Assembly (NCBI GenBank): GCA_023150345.1
Contig: JAKLLB010000011.1
Span: forward strand, 1-64,000
Length of the DNA: 64,000 nt
Reading direction: 5' to 3'
DNA from: Aquabacterium sp.
GTDB lineage: Bacteria > Pseudomonadota > Gammaproteobacteria > Burkholderiales > Burkholderiaceae_C
In this document: in pieces, positions 13,350 through 22,564 of the stretch
How the letters are laid out: each line of letters opens with the position of its first letter
Numbering within the stretch: the first letter of the stretch is position 1
Program-made: the position numbers and the translations under genes
The notes under the pieces: generated by a model
The model's input: the letters and a program-made list of their open reading frames with translations, nothing else
Told to the model about the DNA's origin: nothing
Databases searched by the model: none

Positions 13350-16300
13350 TCATGCCTGCACCATGCCGATGGCGGCCTCCATGTCGACCGCCACGATCCG
13401 CGAGACGCCCTGTTCCTGCATCGTCACGCCGATCAATTGCTCGGCCATCTCCATCGCGATCTTGTTGTGGCTGATGAAGAGGAACTGCGTGCCCTTGTGG
13501 CTCATCTCGCTGACGAGCTTCGAGTAGCGCTCGGTGTTGGCATCGTCCAGCGGCGCGTCCACCTCGTCGAGCAGGCAGAACGGTGCCGGGTTGAGCAGGA
13601 AGATCGCGAACACCAGCGCGATTGCGGTGAGCGCCTTCTCGCCGCCGGACAGCAGGTGGATGGTCGAGTTCTTCTTGCCGGGCGGCTGTGCCATCACCTG
13701 CACGCCGGCGTCGAGGATCTCGTCGCCGGTCATCACCAGCCGCGCATTGCCGCCGCCGAACAAGCTGGGGAACATGCGACCGAAGTGCTCGTTGACCTTG
13801 GCGAAGGTCTGGCCCAGCAGCTCACGCGTCTCGAGGTCGATCTTGCGGATCGCATCTTCGAGGGTATCGATGGCCTCGTTGAGGTCGGCGTTCTGGGCGT
13901 CGAGAAACGTCTTGCGCTCGCGCGCGGCGGTGAGTTCGTCCAGCGCTGCCAGGTTCACGGCACCCAGCGCCGCCACTTCGCGCTGAATGCGGTCGATGTC
14001 ACCCTGCAGCCCCCACAGCTTCACGCCATTGGCTTCGATCTCGGCTTGCAGCGCCGTCAAGTCGACCTCGGCCGCCTGGAGCTGATCCAGGTACTGCGCG
14101 CCTCCGAGCTGGGCCGCCTGCTCTTCGAGCTGCAGCTTGGTGATCTTCTCGCGAAGCGGATCAAGGCTGCGCTCGAACTGCAGACGCTGCTCGTCGGCCT
14201 GGCGCAGTCGCGCCGACAGGTCGTCGTAAACGCTGCGCTGCGCGCCCAGGGCCTGCTCGCGTTCGAGCTTGAGCTCCAGCGCCGTTTGCAGGCCGGCCTG
14301 CGCAGCTGCGTCGTTCAGCGTGCCCAGCTCGAGTTCGAGTTGCTCGCCGGCCTGTGCATTGGCGCGGGATTGCCCGATCGCCGTCTCGATCGAGCGTTGC
14401 AGCTCGCCTCGCCGCGCCGCCAGCGCGCGGGCCTGGAATTGCGACTCCTGCGCGCGGCGCTCCAGGCCACGCAACTGCTCGCGTGCATCCGACAGCCGCC
14501 GCTCAGCCTCGATCACCGCTTCCTCGAGCTCGGCATGCAGCTCCTGCGTGTGGGCCAACTGCAGGTCGAGCTCCTCGAAGCGGGCCTCGCCGGTGGCACG
14601 GCGCTCCTCGAGTTGCTCGAGCTGGGCGTCCACCTCGGCGAGTTCCTCGTCGAGTTGGCCCCGGCGCTGCGATGCGGCCTCGGCCTGCTGCGTCAGGCGC
14701 AGCAGTTCCACGTGCAACTGATGGGCGCGCGACTGCTCCTCGGCGGCCTCGCGTCGGGCACCGCCCAGTGCCAGGGAGGCCTCGGAATAGGCGGCTTCGA
14801 GCCGCACCAGGGCGCTGCGCGACTCGTCGGCAATCAGCGACTGCGCGCGCAGTTGCCGCTCCAGGTTCTCGATCTCCTGAGCACGCGCGAGCATGCCAGC
14901 TTGCTCGGAGTCGGGCGCGTAGAACGCCACCGAAAACTGGCCGACCGCATGGCCCTCGCGCGTCATCACCACTTCGCCGTGCGTCAGGCGCGGGCGCGCC
15001 GCCAGCGCGTCGTCCAGGCTCTCGGCGGTGTACACACCCTCGAGCCAGTCGTTGAGCAGCGCCTGAAGCCCACTGTCGCCGGGCCGTGAGCCCAGGCGCA
15101 ACAACTCGGACAGCCGCGGCAGCGTCTGATGGGTATTGGCGATTGCGGACTTGGGCGGGCTGTAAAAGGCCAGCTTGGCCGGCGGTGGGTCGGCGACGAA
15201 TGCACGCACGGTATCGATGCGCCCCACCTCCAGCGCCGAGAGCCGCTCGCGCAAGGCGGACTCGAGTGCGATCTCCCAACCGGGCTCGATGTGCACCCGC
15301 GTCCACAAGCCCTGCAGGCCTTCCAGACCGTGCCGGGACAGCCAGGGCTTGAGCTTGCCCTCGGTCTGCACCTTCTCCTGCAGCGCGCGCAGCGCCGAGA
15401 GGCGCGCGCCCAGGTCGGCCTGCTTGCCCGACTCGGCATTGACCGCGGCCTGCTGCAGCCGGCGCTGCTCGTCGAGCTCAGGCACGCGCTCGGACAACTC
15501 GAGCAGGCGAGCCTCGGTCTCCTCGCGGGCGGCGTCGGCCGCCACACTTCGCAAGCGCAGCTCGTCCAGGCGTGCGGCATCCGGAGCAGCCAGACCGCGC
15601 TTCTCGGTGGCCAGGCGCTCGCGCCGGGTGCGCAATTGGCGGGCCTGCTCGTCGACGTTGCGGCTGTCGGCGGCCAGCACCTGGATCTGCTGCTGCACCT
15701 CGACCACCTTCGTGCGCTGGGCATTGGCGCGGCCTTGCGCCGTGCGCACGCTCTCATCGAAGTCGGGCAACCGCAGGCCTTCTTCCTCGGCCTGCGCAGC
15801 CAGCAGCTCGGCCTGTTCGTCGGCAGCGGCGATCTGCCCGTCGATCTGCTCGAGCTCGGCCTCGGCCTGCGCGCGCCTGTCGTCCCACTGGGCGGTCTGG
15901 CTGTGCAGGTCGGCCAGCCGCTGCTCCACACGCTGCCGGCCCTCGACGACGTAGCGGATGCGCTCTTCGAGCCGGCTCACCTCGAGCGCCGCCTCGGCCA
16001 GTGTGCCCTGCGCCGTGTGCAACGCGTCGCTGGCGGCGTAGTGCGCCTGGCGCACACTCTCGAGCTCCGCCTCCACGCGCCGCAGCTCGGCCAGGCGCGA
16101 CTCCAGCGCGTTGGTGGCTTCGAGTACGGCGATGCGCACCCGCTCCTGCTCGGTGGCCGCATCGCGGTGCTTGAGGAACCACAGGTGGTGCAGCTTGCGC
16201 GTGCCTTCGTCCTGCAACCCGCGGTACTGTCGCGCCACCTCGGCCTGCTTTTCGAGCTTGTCGAGGTTGGCGTTGAGCTCGCGCAGGATGTCGTCCACCC

Positions 16301-16877
16301 GCGTGAGGTTCTCGCGCGTGTCCTTCAGCCGGTTCTCGGTCTCGCGGCGGCGTTCCTTGTACTTCGAGACGCCCGCGGCCTCCTCGAGGAACATGCGCAG
16401 TTCCTCGGGGCGCGACTCGATGATGCGGCTGATCGTGCCCTGGCCGATGATGGCGTAGGCGCGCGGTCCCAGGCCGGTGCCCAGGAACACATCCTGCACG
16501 TCGCGCCGGCGCACCGGCTGGTTGTTGATGAAATAGCTCGAGGTGCCATCGCGCGTGAGCAGGCGCTTGACGGCAATTTCGGCGAACTGGTTCCACTGGC
16601 CACCGGCGCGCGCATCCTCGTTGCTGAACACGAGCTCCACGCTTGCGCGGCTGGCGGGCTTGCGGTTGCCCGAGCCGTTGAAAATCACGTCCTGCATCGA
16701 CTCGCCGCGCAGCTCGCTGGCCTTGCTCTCGCCCAGCACCCAGCGCACGGCGTCCATGATGTTGGACTTGCCGCACCCATTGGGGCCGACCACGCCCACG
16801 CGCTGGCCAGGCAGCTGGAAGGTGGTGGGTTCGGCGAAGGACTTGAATCCCGAGAGCTTGATCTGGTTCAGTCGCAT
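13350..16877 (-). CDS. smc: Chromosome segregation ATPase SMC
   Basis: A full-length SMC of 1,175 residues. Walker A GPNGCGKSN is at 31-39; the N-terminal head is followed by long Glu/Ala/Arg/Gln-rich coiled coils, a hinge near residues 500-620, a returning coiled coil, and a C-terminal head. The C-terminal head holds the ABC signature LLSGGEKALTAIA and Walker B FCLLDEVDAPLDD. With ScpA/ScpB (not in this window) it compacts and segregates the nucleoid. Start MRLNQIKLSGFKSF is canonical. It is the first gene of the smc-zipA pair. Confidence 0.97.
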   Translation of the reverse strand: MRLNQIKLSGFKSFAEPTTFQLPGQRVGVVGPNGCGKSNIMDAVRWVLGESKASELRGESMQDVIFNGSGNRKPASRASVELVFSNEDARAGGQWNQFAEIAVKRLLTRDGTSSYFINNQPVRRRDVQDVFLGTGLGPRAYAIIGQGTISRIIESRPEELRMFLEEAAGVSKYKERRRETENRLKDTRENLTRVDDILRELNANLDKLEKQAEVARQYRGLQDEGTRKLHHLWFLKHRDAATEQERVRIAVLEATNALESRLAELRRVEAELESVRQAHYAASDALHTAQGTLAEAALEVSRLEERIRYVVEGRQRVEQRLADLHSQTAQWDDRRAQAEAELEQIDGQIAAADEQAELLAAQAEEEGLRLPDFDESVRTAQGRANAQRTKVVEVQQQIQVLAADSRNVDEQARQLRTRRERLATEKRGLAAPDAARLDELRLRSVAADAAREETEARLLELSERVPELDEQRRLQQAAVNAESGKQADLGARLSALRALQEKVQTEGKLKPWLSRHGLEGLQGLWTRVHIEPGWEIALESALRERLSALEVGRIDTVRAFVADPPPAKLAFYSPPKSAIANTHQTLPRLSELLRLGSRPGDSGLQALLNDWLEGVYTAESLDDALAARPRLTHGEVVMTREGHAVGQFSVAFYAPDSEQAGMLARAQEIENLERQLRAQSLIADESRSALVRLEAAYSEASLALGGARREAAEEQSRAHQLHVELLRLTQQAEAASQRRGQLDEELAEVDAQLEQLEERRATGEARFEELDLQLAHTQELHAELEEAVIEAERRLSDAREQLRGLERRAQESQFQARALAARRGELQRSIETAIGQSRANAQAGEQLELELGTLNDAAAQAGLQTALELKLEREQALGAQRSVYDDLSARLRQADEQRLQFERSLDPLREKITKLQLEEQAAQLGGAQYLDQLQAAEVDLTALQAEIEANGVKLWGLQGDIDRIQREVAALGAVNLAALDELTAARERKTFLDAQNADLNEAIDTLEDAIRKIDLETRELLGQTFAKVNEHFGRMFPSLFGGGNARLVMTGDEILDAGVQVMAQPPGKKNSTIHLLSGGEKALTAIALVFAIFLLNPAPFCLLDEVDAPLDDANTERYSKLVSEMSHKGTQFLFISHNKIAMEMAEQLIGVTMQEQGVSRIVAVDMEAAIGMVQA

Positions 16878-17032
16878 GGGAACGGCGAGGGCCGTGCGCA
16901 GCCCCGGCAGGTGCCCAGGCCACGCATCCAAGTGTTTGATTTACAAGGGAAAATCAGCAGCGCGCGGGTGAACCGGGCGGGCCGGGATGATACCACCGGG
17001 CTCCCTGGCCCCGGCCGCCGCCGCACCAGCTG

Positions 17033-19729
17033 TCACGCCGCGCGGGGGGCGGGTCGGTCGACCCAGCGGCGCACCGTGGACACCATCACCCGGGCATCCA
17101 TCGGCTTGGGCAGGTGATCGTTCATGCCGGCGTCGGCGCAGGCCTGCTGGTCCTCCGCGAACACATTGGCCGTCATCGCCACGATGGGGGTGTGGGCATG
17201 CTGCGGCATGCCGCGGATGCAGCGCGTGGCCTCGAGGCCATCCATGCGCGGCATCTGCATGTCCATCAGGATCAGGTGGTAGCGGTGCCGCGACGCCAGG
17301 TCGACTGCCGACTGCCCGTCCGCCGCCAGGTCGACGGCGGCGCCGGCGTGGGCCAGGATGGCACGAGCAACCTCCTGATTGACCTCATTGTCTTCGGCCA
17401 GCAGCACATGCACGCCGTCGAGCCTGGGGACATCAGTCGCTTCACGCGCTGCGCTCACCTCCACCGCCGGCACGACGGTCGGGCGCAGCGGCAGCTCCAC
17501 CCAGAAGGTCGCACCCTGGCCGGCCGCACTGTGCACCCCGATGCTGCCGCCCATCATCGCCACCAGCCGGCGGCTGATGGCCAGTCCGAGCCCGGTACCG
17601 CCGAAGCGACGCGTGGTGGAGCTGTCGGCCTGCTCGAACGGGTGAAAGATCCGGCGCTGCTCGTCGTCGTCCAGCCCGATGCCGGTGTCCTGCACTTCGA
17701 TGCGCAGCCGCTGCCCGAGCGCGTCCCCGACGGGGTGCCCACGCAGCACGACACCACCCTGGGCCGTGAACTTGACGGCATTGCTCAGCAGGTTGAGCAC
17801 GACCTGGCTGATGCGCGCCGCATCGCCCAGCACCGCCGGCGGCAGGCCCTGGAACTGCGTACGCAGGCCCAGGCCCTTGGCGTCGGCCGCGTCCCGCACC
17901 ATGGCACAGCAGCGCTCGAACAGCGGCTCGAGCGCCAGGCTGTCGCTGTCCAGCGTGAGCTTGTCGGCCTCGATCTTGGAGATGTCCAGCACATCGTTGA
18001 GCAGGCCCAGCAAGTGGTCGGCGGCATGGCCCACCTTGCGCAGCCGGTCGAGCTGGTCCGGGCGCGGGTCTTCGGCCTGCAACAACTGCGTCAGGCCGAT
18101 GATGGCGTTCAGCGGCGTGCGAATCTCGTGGCTCATGTTGGCCAGGAATGCGCTCTTGGCACGGCTGGCCGCCTCGGCGACGTCCTTGGCCGCCGCCAGC
18201 TCGGCAGTGCGTGCCTGCACCTCGGACTCCAGGTGTGCGTTCAGCGCCAGCAGCCGGCCCTCGCTGTCGCGCAGCGCCATCTCGACCTGCTTGCGCTGGC
18301 TCACGTCCTGGCGCGTACCGTACATGCGCAGGGGCGTGCCGGTCTCGCTGCGCTCCCACACACGCCCCCGATCGAGCAGCCACACCCAGGCACCATCGCG
18401 GTGGCGCATGCGGAACTCGGCCTCGTACATCTCCACCTCGTGCGCGAAGTGCCGCCGCAGCGCTGCCTCGATCAGCGCAATGTCGTCCGGGTGGGTGCGC
18501 TCGCGCAGCCATGCCATGTTCAGCGAACTGATCTCCTCGCGCCGCCACCCCAGCAACGCGTAGAAGCGGTCGTTGGCCGTGACCTCGCCGGTGCGCGGCA
18601 CCCACTCCCATGTGCCCACTCGCGTGGCCTCGATGGTGGCGGCCAGCCGGTCGTGCTCGTCCGACAGCGCCTGCAGTTGCAGCGCAGACCGCTCGTTCAT
18701 CAGGTTGAAGGCGCGCCCCAGTCGCTGGAACTCCTCGGAACCGGCCACCGCCGCGCGCCGTGAATGATCACCTGCGGCGATCGACTCCGCGGCCTCGGCC
18801 AGCCGAACAGCCGGACCGGCCAGGAACCGCGCCAGCGGCAGCACGGTGACCATCACCAGCAGCCCCAGCACGAGCTGACTGCGCACGAACTCGCGCGTCA
18901 GGGCCGTGATCGGGGCCTCGTATCGAGCCTTGGACTGCGCCACGACCACGCGCCAGGGCATCTGCGCCACCCCGGACGCGTGCCCCCGCCGTTCGATACC
19001 GCGCAGGTGGAAGTCGGTCGCGCCCTGGCCCGGTTGCGGTGCAGCACCAAGGTTCTTGCCGGTGGCCGACCAACTCGGATCGGTGCTGGCCTGCACCATG
19101 CCTGCGCCGTCGAGCAGCAAGGCCACGCCGTCGGGGACGGCCGATGCGCCGCGGGCCAGCACCTGTGCCAGCAACGACGGCTCCAGCCGTGCACGAAGCA
19201 GCCCCAGCAATCGCGGCCCTGCAGCCTTGATGGGCGCTGTGGCAAACAGCCCTGGATGGGTGTCCCACACAGGAACAAGCGGCCCATGCAGCTGCGGATG
19301 ACCCAGCTGCAGCACCTCGCGGACGTAGCGTTCGTTCGATTCGTCGATCCCGACCAATGCCGGCTGCGTGTCGGCCAGATTGCGCCCACCGGCGTCGAGC
19401 AGTCCCGCGGACGTCAAGTACAACGGCTCGCGCAGCGTCACGAGCAGCAGGTAGCGGTTGACGGTGCGTGCGTCGATCGAATTGCCGCGCGCCTGCGTCA
19501 GGGCCTCGGCCAGCGCGGGGGTCGCCGCATCGGCTCGCATGTTGTCCAACAGCCGATCGAGACGCTCGGCCAGGGCGTCGGCGGCACTGCGAGCGGCCTG
19601 CTCCAAGCGGGCATCGGCCGCCACGCGCTCGCGCGCCACATCCGCACGGAACGATACGAAATTGAGCACAGCCAGCGGCAGCACGGCCAGCAGCAGCAGC
19701 GTCAGGGCGATCAGGCGACGCGTGGTCAC
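17033..19729 (-). CDS. Membrane hybrid sensor histidine kinase
   Basis: An 898-residue hybrid kinase. TM1 is at ~6-26, a periplasmic dCache-like sensor at ~27-280, TM2 at ~285-307, then a HAMP-like linker, a PAS/PAC domain (~360-480), HisKA with H534 in ANMSHEIRTPLN, a HATPase domain (N650; DTGIGL; GGTGLGLAI) and a receiver domain with phospho-acceptor D823 in LILMDMQMPRMDG. There is no Hpt domain, so the phosphorelay partner is elsewhere. The start is GTG at 19729, overlapping the stop of the upstream substrate-binding gene by GTGA, which implies translational coupling. The ligand is unknown; a partnership with the binding protein is likely. Confidence 0.9.
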   Translation of the reverse strand: MTTRRLIALTLLLLAVLPLAVLNFVSFRADVARERVAADARLEQAARSAADALAERLDRLLDNMRADAATPALAEALTQARGNSIDARTVNRYLLLVTLREPLYLTSAGLLDAGGRNLADTQPALVGIDESNERYVREVLQLGHPQLHGPLVPVWDTHPGLFATAPIKAAGPRLLGLLRARLEPSLLAQVLARGASAVPDGVALLLDGAGMVQASTDPSWSATGKNLGAAPQPGQGATDFHLRGIERRGHASGVAQMPWRVVVAQSKARYEAPITALTREFVRSQLVLGLLVMVTVLPLARFLAGPAVRLAEAAESIAAGDHSRRAAVAGSEEFQRLGRAFNLMNERSALQLQALSDEHDRLAATIEATRVGTWEWVPRTGEVTANDRFYALLGWRREEISSLNMAWLRERTHPDDIALIEAALRRHFAHEVEMYEAEFRMRHRDGAWVWLLDRGRVWERSETGTPLRMYGTRQDVSQRKQVEMALRDSEGRLLALNAHLESEVQARTAELAAAKDVAEAASRAKSAFLANMSHEIRTPLNAIIGLTQLLQAEDPRPDQLDRLRKVGHAADHLLGLLNDVLDISKIEADKLTLDSDSLALEPLFERCCAMVRDAADAKGLGLRTQFQGLPPAVLGDAARISQVVLNLLSNAVKFTAQGGVVLRGHPVGDALGQRLRIEVQDTGIGLDDDEQRRIFHPFEQADSSTTRRFGGTGLGLAISRRLVAMMGGSIGVHSAAGQGATFWVELPLRPTVVPAVEVSAAREATDVPRLDGVHVLLAEDNEVNQEVARAILAHAGAAVDLAADGQSAVDLASRHRYHLILMDMQMPRMDGLEATRCIRGMPQHAHTPIVAMTANVFAEDQQACADAGMNDHLPKPMDARVMVSTVRRWVDRPAPRAA

Positions 19730-20727
19730 GGCAGCAAGTCGGCGCGCAGCAGGCGCTCCGGCTGGAGGGGACGCGTCAAGGTGCCACGCGCCAGGAAGAA
19801 GTCGCTGTAGCGTGCGACCGTTGCCGCCATCGTCGGCGGCTGCCCGCCAGCGCCAAGCAACCGCCGATTGGCTGCCAGGTCGGCCAACTTGACGCCTCGC
19901 CGGGCCTCGGCCACCCACTCGGGGCTGCGGTCGAGTCGGCGTGCCAAACGTGCATCGCCTTCGGCCGGGCGCTCGGCCCACCACTGCTGGGCCTGGAACC
20001 AGGCCGCGGCAAACCCCTTCAGCTCTGCGAACCGGCGCTCCACCACACTGCGTCGGGTGGCCAGAACGTCCATCACGAGTCCGGGGGTCTGGGCACTCGA
20101 GAATCGCTGCACGGCGCCATCGGCGAGCGCAGCAGACGCGTACGGATCCCAGGTGTGGCCGATGTCGATTTCCCGTCGCTTGAGCGCGAGTGGAACATCT
20201 GCTGCATCCACGTTCATCCAGACCACGCGGCCGTCGTCGATGCCGTGACGCAAGAGGTACTCCCGTACGAACAGCTCGCCGAAGCCGCCAAGGTTGGTAC
20301 CCACGATCACCCGGCCCCCGGCAGGATCGAAGCCTGCCCGGCTGAGCAGCTTGTCGCCGCCGGAGGATTCATCGCTGTGGATGAACACCTGCACGTCGTG
20401 GGCGCCCCGCGTGAGGTTGACAAGATCAGCCAGCGCCATGCCGACGATGTCGTAGCGTCCCGCGGCGAACTCGGCCATCATGCGGTCGGTGTTGCCGGGC
20501 ATGGTGACATCCACCGTCAACCCGCGCTCGGCCATCATGCCCAGCTCGATGGCCAGCAACACCGGAAAGTAGCCCGCCCAGAGGTCCATGGCCATGTGCA
20601 GCACGGCGGGCGGCGGTGATGTCACGCCACGGTCGCACCCGGCGAGCGCGGCGGCACTGGCGAGCAGCCAGTGGCGCCGCTGGACGCCTGATCGACACCC
20701 GGTCGCATGCTGACGTCGTGCTGGCAT
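19726..20727 (-). CDS. ABC-type substrate-binding lipoprotein (NMT1/SsuA-like)
   Basis: A 333-residue periplasmic solute-binding protein with a lipobox LAGC (Cys31), so it should be anchored as a lipoprotein. The fold resembles TauA/SsuA/NMT1 types: AMDLWAGYFPVLLAIELGM, a GMALADLVNLTRG block, and VIVGTNLGGFGELFVREYLLRHG. No permease or ATPase gene lies nearby. Instead it overlaps the next gene, a hybrid histidine kinase, by 4 bp. It therefore probably delivers a ligand to the kinase sensor rather than feeding a transporter. Start codon choice among the first few codons is uncertain. Confidence 0.85.
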   Translation of the reverse strand: MPARRQHATGCRSGVQRRHWLLASAAALAGCDRGVTSPPPAVLHMAMDLWAGYFPVLLAIELGMMAERGLTVDVTMPGNTDRMMAEFAAGRYDIVGMALADLVNLTRGAHDVQVFIHSDESSGGDKLLSRAGFDPAGGRVIVGTNLGGFGELFVREYLLRHGIDDGRVVWMNVDAADVPLALKRREIDIGHTWDPYASAALADGAVQRFSSAQTPGLVMDVLATRRSVVERRFAELKGFAAAWFQAQQWWAERPAEGDARLARRLDRSPEWVAEARRGVKLADLAANRRLLGAGGQPPTMAATVARYSDFFLARGTLTRPLQPERLLRADLLP

Positions 20728-20848
20728 CCTCGCCTCGGTCTGAGTACTGCCTACGAACCGGTTTTCATTCTATCGATACGGGCCGAAGGCGTTATCCCGT
20801 GCAGTGCTAGCATCCCCGCCCTCCTCCTCAACATATCGGCCAGCCATC

Positions 20849-21313
20849 ATGGCACGCAAGCCCCGCCCGAACGAGCGGCCACTGCCGCCCAATCCGCCCA
20901 CGGCGCCCAGCAAGGAACTGCATACCTTTGCCAACCCGGCGCCCGGGCGCGACTACCTCATCGAGTTCCAGGTCCCCGAGTTCACCTGCCACTGCCCCCT
21001 GACTGGCCAACCCGACTTCGCGCACTTCACCATCGACATGGTGCCCGACCAGCTCTGCGTCGAACTCAAGAGCCTGAAGATGTACTTCTGGAGCTACCGC
21101 AACGAGGGTGCGTTCCACGAAAAGGTGACCAACACCATCCTCGAGGACATCGTCGCGGCTACCGCGCCGCGATACCTGCGCATCACCGCCAAGTGGTATG
21201 TGCGCGGAGGCATCTACACCAATGTCGTCGCCGAACACAGGAAGAAGGGCTGGAAACCCGCGCCGGCGATCGATCTGCCTGCGCTGCCGGTCGAGCGTGG
21301 ATTGCTCGGCTGA
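20849..21313 (+). CDS. queF: NADPH-dependent 7-cyano-7-deazaguanine reductase (type I)
   Basis: A 154-residue QueF that reduces preQ0 to preQ1 in queuosine tRNA modification. The catalytic Cys is C49 and acid D56 in [16 protein letters not shown]; the QueF motif [20 protein letters not shown] binds NADPH. It is of the short unimodular type. Start ATG 20849 gives [15 protein letters not shown]. The upstream 100 bases show no clear preQ1 riboswitch. It diverges from the substrate-binding/kinase operon. Confidence 0.96.
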   Translation: MARKPRPNERPLPPNPPTAPSKELHTFANPAPGRDYLIEFQVPEFTCHCPLTGQPDFAHFTIDMVPDQLCVELKSLKMYFWSYRNEGAFHEKVTNTILEDIVAATAPRYLRITAKWYVRGGIYTNVVAEHRKKGWKPAPAIDLPALPVERGLLG

Positions 21314-21492
21314 AGCCGGCAACGAAGGAGCAGCGGGTCGACAGTGCGTCGCCTCATGTCCTGACTCGACGCAGGGGCCAACAACTGAACGGCTCCAAGC
21401 CGGCGTGGCCCTGTGCCATCATGTGCATCCAGGTCGCTGTGTGCAGCGACGACGCATGCACCGGCGGTCACTTGAGTTTGTGAGGGCACGCT

Positions 21493-22053
21493 ATGCAACC
21501 CATTCACCATACCCGACTCGCGATGGCGGCAGCGGCGTTGGTGCTGGCATTCGCCGGCGCTCCGGCCCGGGCCGCGCTGGACGTCGGCGACCGAGCGCCG
21601 GACTTCGCCATCGATGCATCGCTCGCCGGCAGCACCTTCAAGTTTCGGTTGTCCGAAGCCCTGAAGCAGGGGCCGGTGGTGCTCTACTTCTTTCCTGCGG
21701 CGTTCTCGATCGGCTGCACCATCGAGGCCAACCGGTTTGCCGACGCCACCGACGAGTACAAGGCGTTGGGCGCCACGGTGATCGGCGTGTCCCACGATGA
21801 CCTCGAGACGCTCAAACGCTTTTCCACCACCGAGTGCCGCAACAAGTTCGCGGTGGGTGCCGATGCCGACCAGAGCGTGATGAAGTCGTATGACGCCGTG
21901 CTCTCGCTGAAGCCCGATTTCGCCAACCGGACGTCTTACGTGATTTCTCCCGAAGGGAAGATCGTCTACCAGTTCACCAGCCTGAACCCGTATCGGCACG
22001 TGTCCAACACGATGTCGGCGCTCAAGGGTTGGATCGCGGAACAACGACGCTAG
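21493..22053 (+). CDS. Exported peroxiredoxin (AhpC/TSA family)
   Basis: A 186-residue thiol peroxidase with a signal peptide (cleavage near APARAALD, residue ~28), so it works outside the cytoplasm. The peroxidatic Cys is C75 in the PxxxSxxC context (PAAFSIGC), and a second Cys, C115 in STTECRNKF, could be resolving. TSYVISPEGKIVYQF is the usual C-terminal strand. The loop reads SIGC where most Bcp-type enzymes have TPGC, a mild oddity. It reduces peroxides. It lies 10 bp upstream of the SET-domain gene, suggesting cotranscription. Confidence 0.92.
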   Translation: MQPIHHTRLAMAAAALVLAFAGAPARAALDVGDRAPDFAIDASLAGSTFKFRLSEALKQGPVVLYFFPAAFSIGCTIEANRFADATDEYKALGATVIGVSHDDLETLKRFSTTECRNKFAVGADADQSVMKSYDAVLSLKPDFANRTSYVISPEGKIVYQFTSLNPYRHVSNTMSALKGWIAEQRR

Positions 22054-22063
22054 TCGATACCCC

Positions 22064-22489
22064 ATGGCTTTGGCCAGCCGCCCTGCCTATCAGAAATTCG
22101 ACGTGGCCGTCAAGCGCAGCCACATCGACGGCTATGGCGCCTTCGCTGCCGAGGCGATTCCGGCGCACCGCAAGATTGGCGAGATTCGAGGCGAGGCCAT
22201 CAGCGTGGCAGAGGCCCGCCGCCGCGCCGAGGGGCGCCAGCGCATCATGATCGTGGAGATCTCCGCACGCCGGGCCATCGACGCCTCGGCTTCGCAGGAC
22301 CCGATGCGCTTCACCAACCACAGCTGCCAGCCCAACGCCCGACTCACGATCCGGGACGGCCGCATCGAGTTCTACGCGTTGCGCGCCATCGACACGGGCG
22401 AAGAGATCACCGTGAACTACGGCCCCACCCACCACGAGGGCACGCTGGCCTGCCGCTGCGGCGCGCCGGGCTGTAGCGGCTGGCTGTAG
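22064..22489 (+). CDS. SET-domain protein (putative lysine methyltransferase)
   Basis: A 141-residue stand-alone SET domain with post-SET motif. Family residues visible are GYGAFAAEAIP (22-32), NHSCQPNA (85-92, AdoMet and fold), GEEITVNYG (112-120) with the catalytic-type Tyr, and a post-SET zinc site formed by C88, C130, C132 and C137 in CRCGAPGC. It would transfer methyl from S-adenosylmethionine to a protein lysine. The target is unknown. Bacterial copies are short and scattered. It follows the peroxiredoxin by 10 bp and its stop codon lies in a short tandem repeat. Confidence 0.9.
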   Translation: MALASRPAYQKFDVAVKRSHIDGYGAFAAEAIPAHRKIGEIRGEAISVAEARRRAEGRQRIMIVEISARRAIDASASQDPMRFTNHSCQPNARLTIRDGRIEFYALRAIDTGEEITVNYGPTHHEGTLACRCGAPGCSGWL

Positions 22490-22516
22490 CGGCTGGCGGT
22501 AGCGGCTGGCGGTAGC
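22473..22516 (+). repeat. 13-bp tandem repeat over the stop codon of the SET gene
   Basis: Three copies of the unit gtagcggctggcg (the first ends in t), at 22473-22485, 22486-22498 and 22499-22511, followed by a truncated gtagc. The first copy covers the last codons and the gene stop at 22487-22489 falls in the second. The stop triplet TAG is repeated with the unit, so copy-number change would leave the protein end nearly unchanged. It probably reflects slippage. Confidence 0.9.
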
Positions 22517-22564
22517 CACCGCCACGTCGCCGCGCCGTCGACGGGCCGAACCGATAATTGAGCG

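Noticed and set aside
12324..17117. Long plus-strand open frames (921 and 662 codons) opposite zipA and smc
   Set aside because: They mirror the conserved zipA and smc codon structure. The products are low-complexity, and the real genes are strongly supported.
20728..20848. preQ1 riboswitch upstream of queF
   Set aside because: No hairpin plus A-rich tail is visible, and betaproteobacterial queF is usually not riboswitch-controlled.
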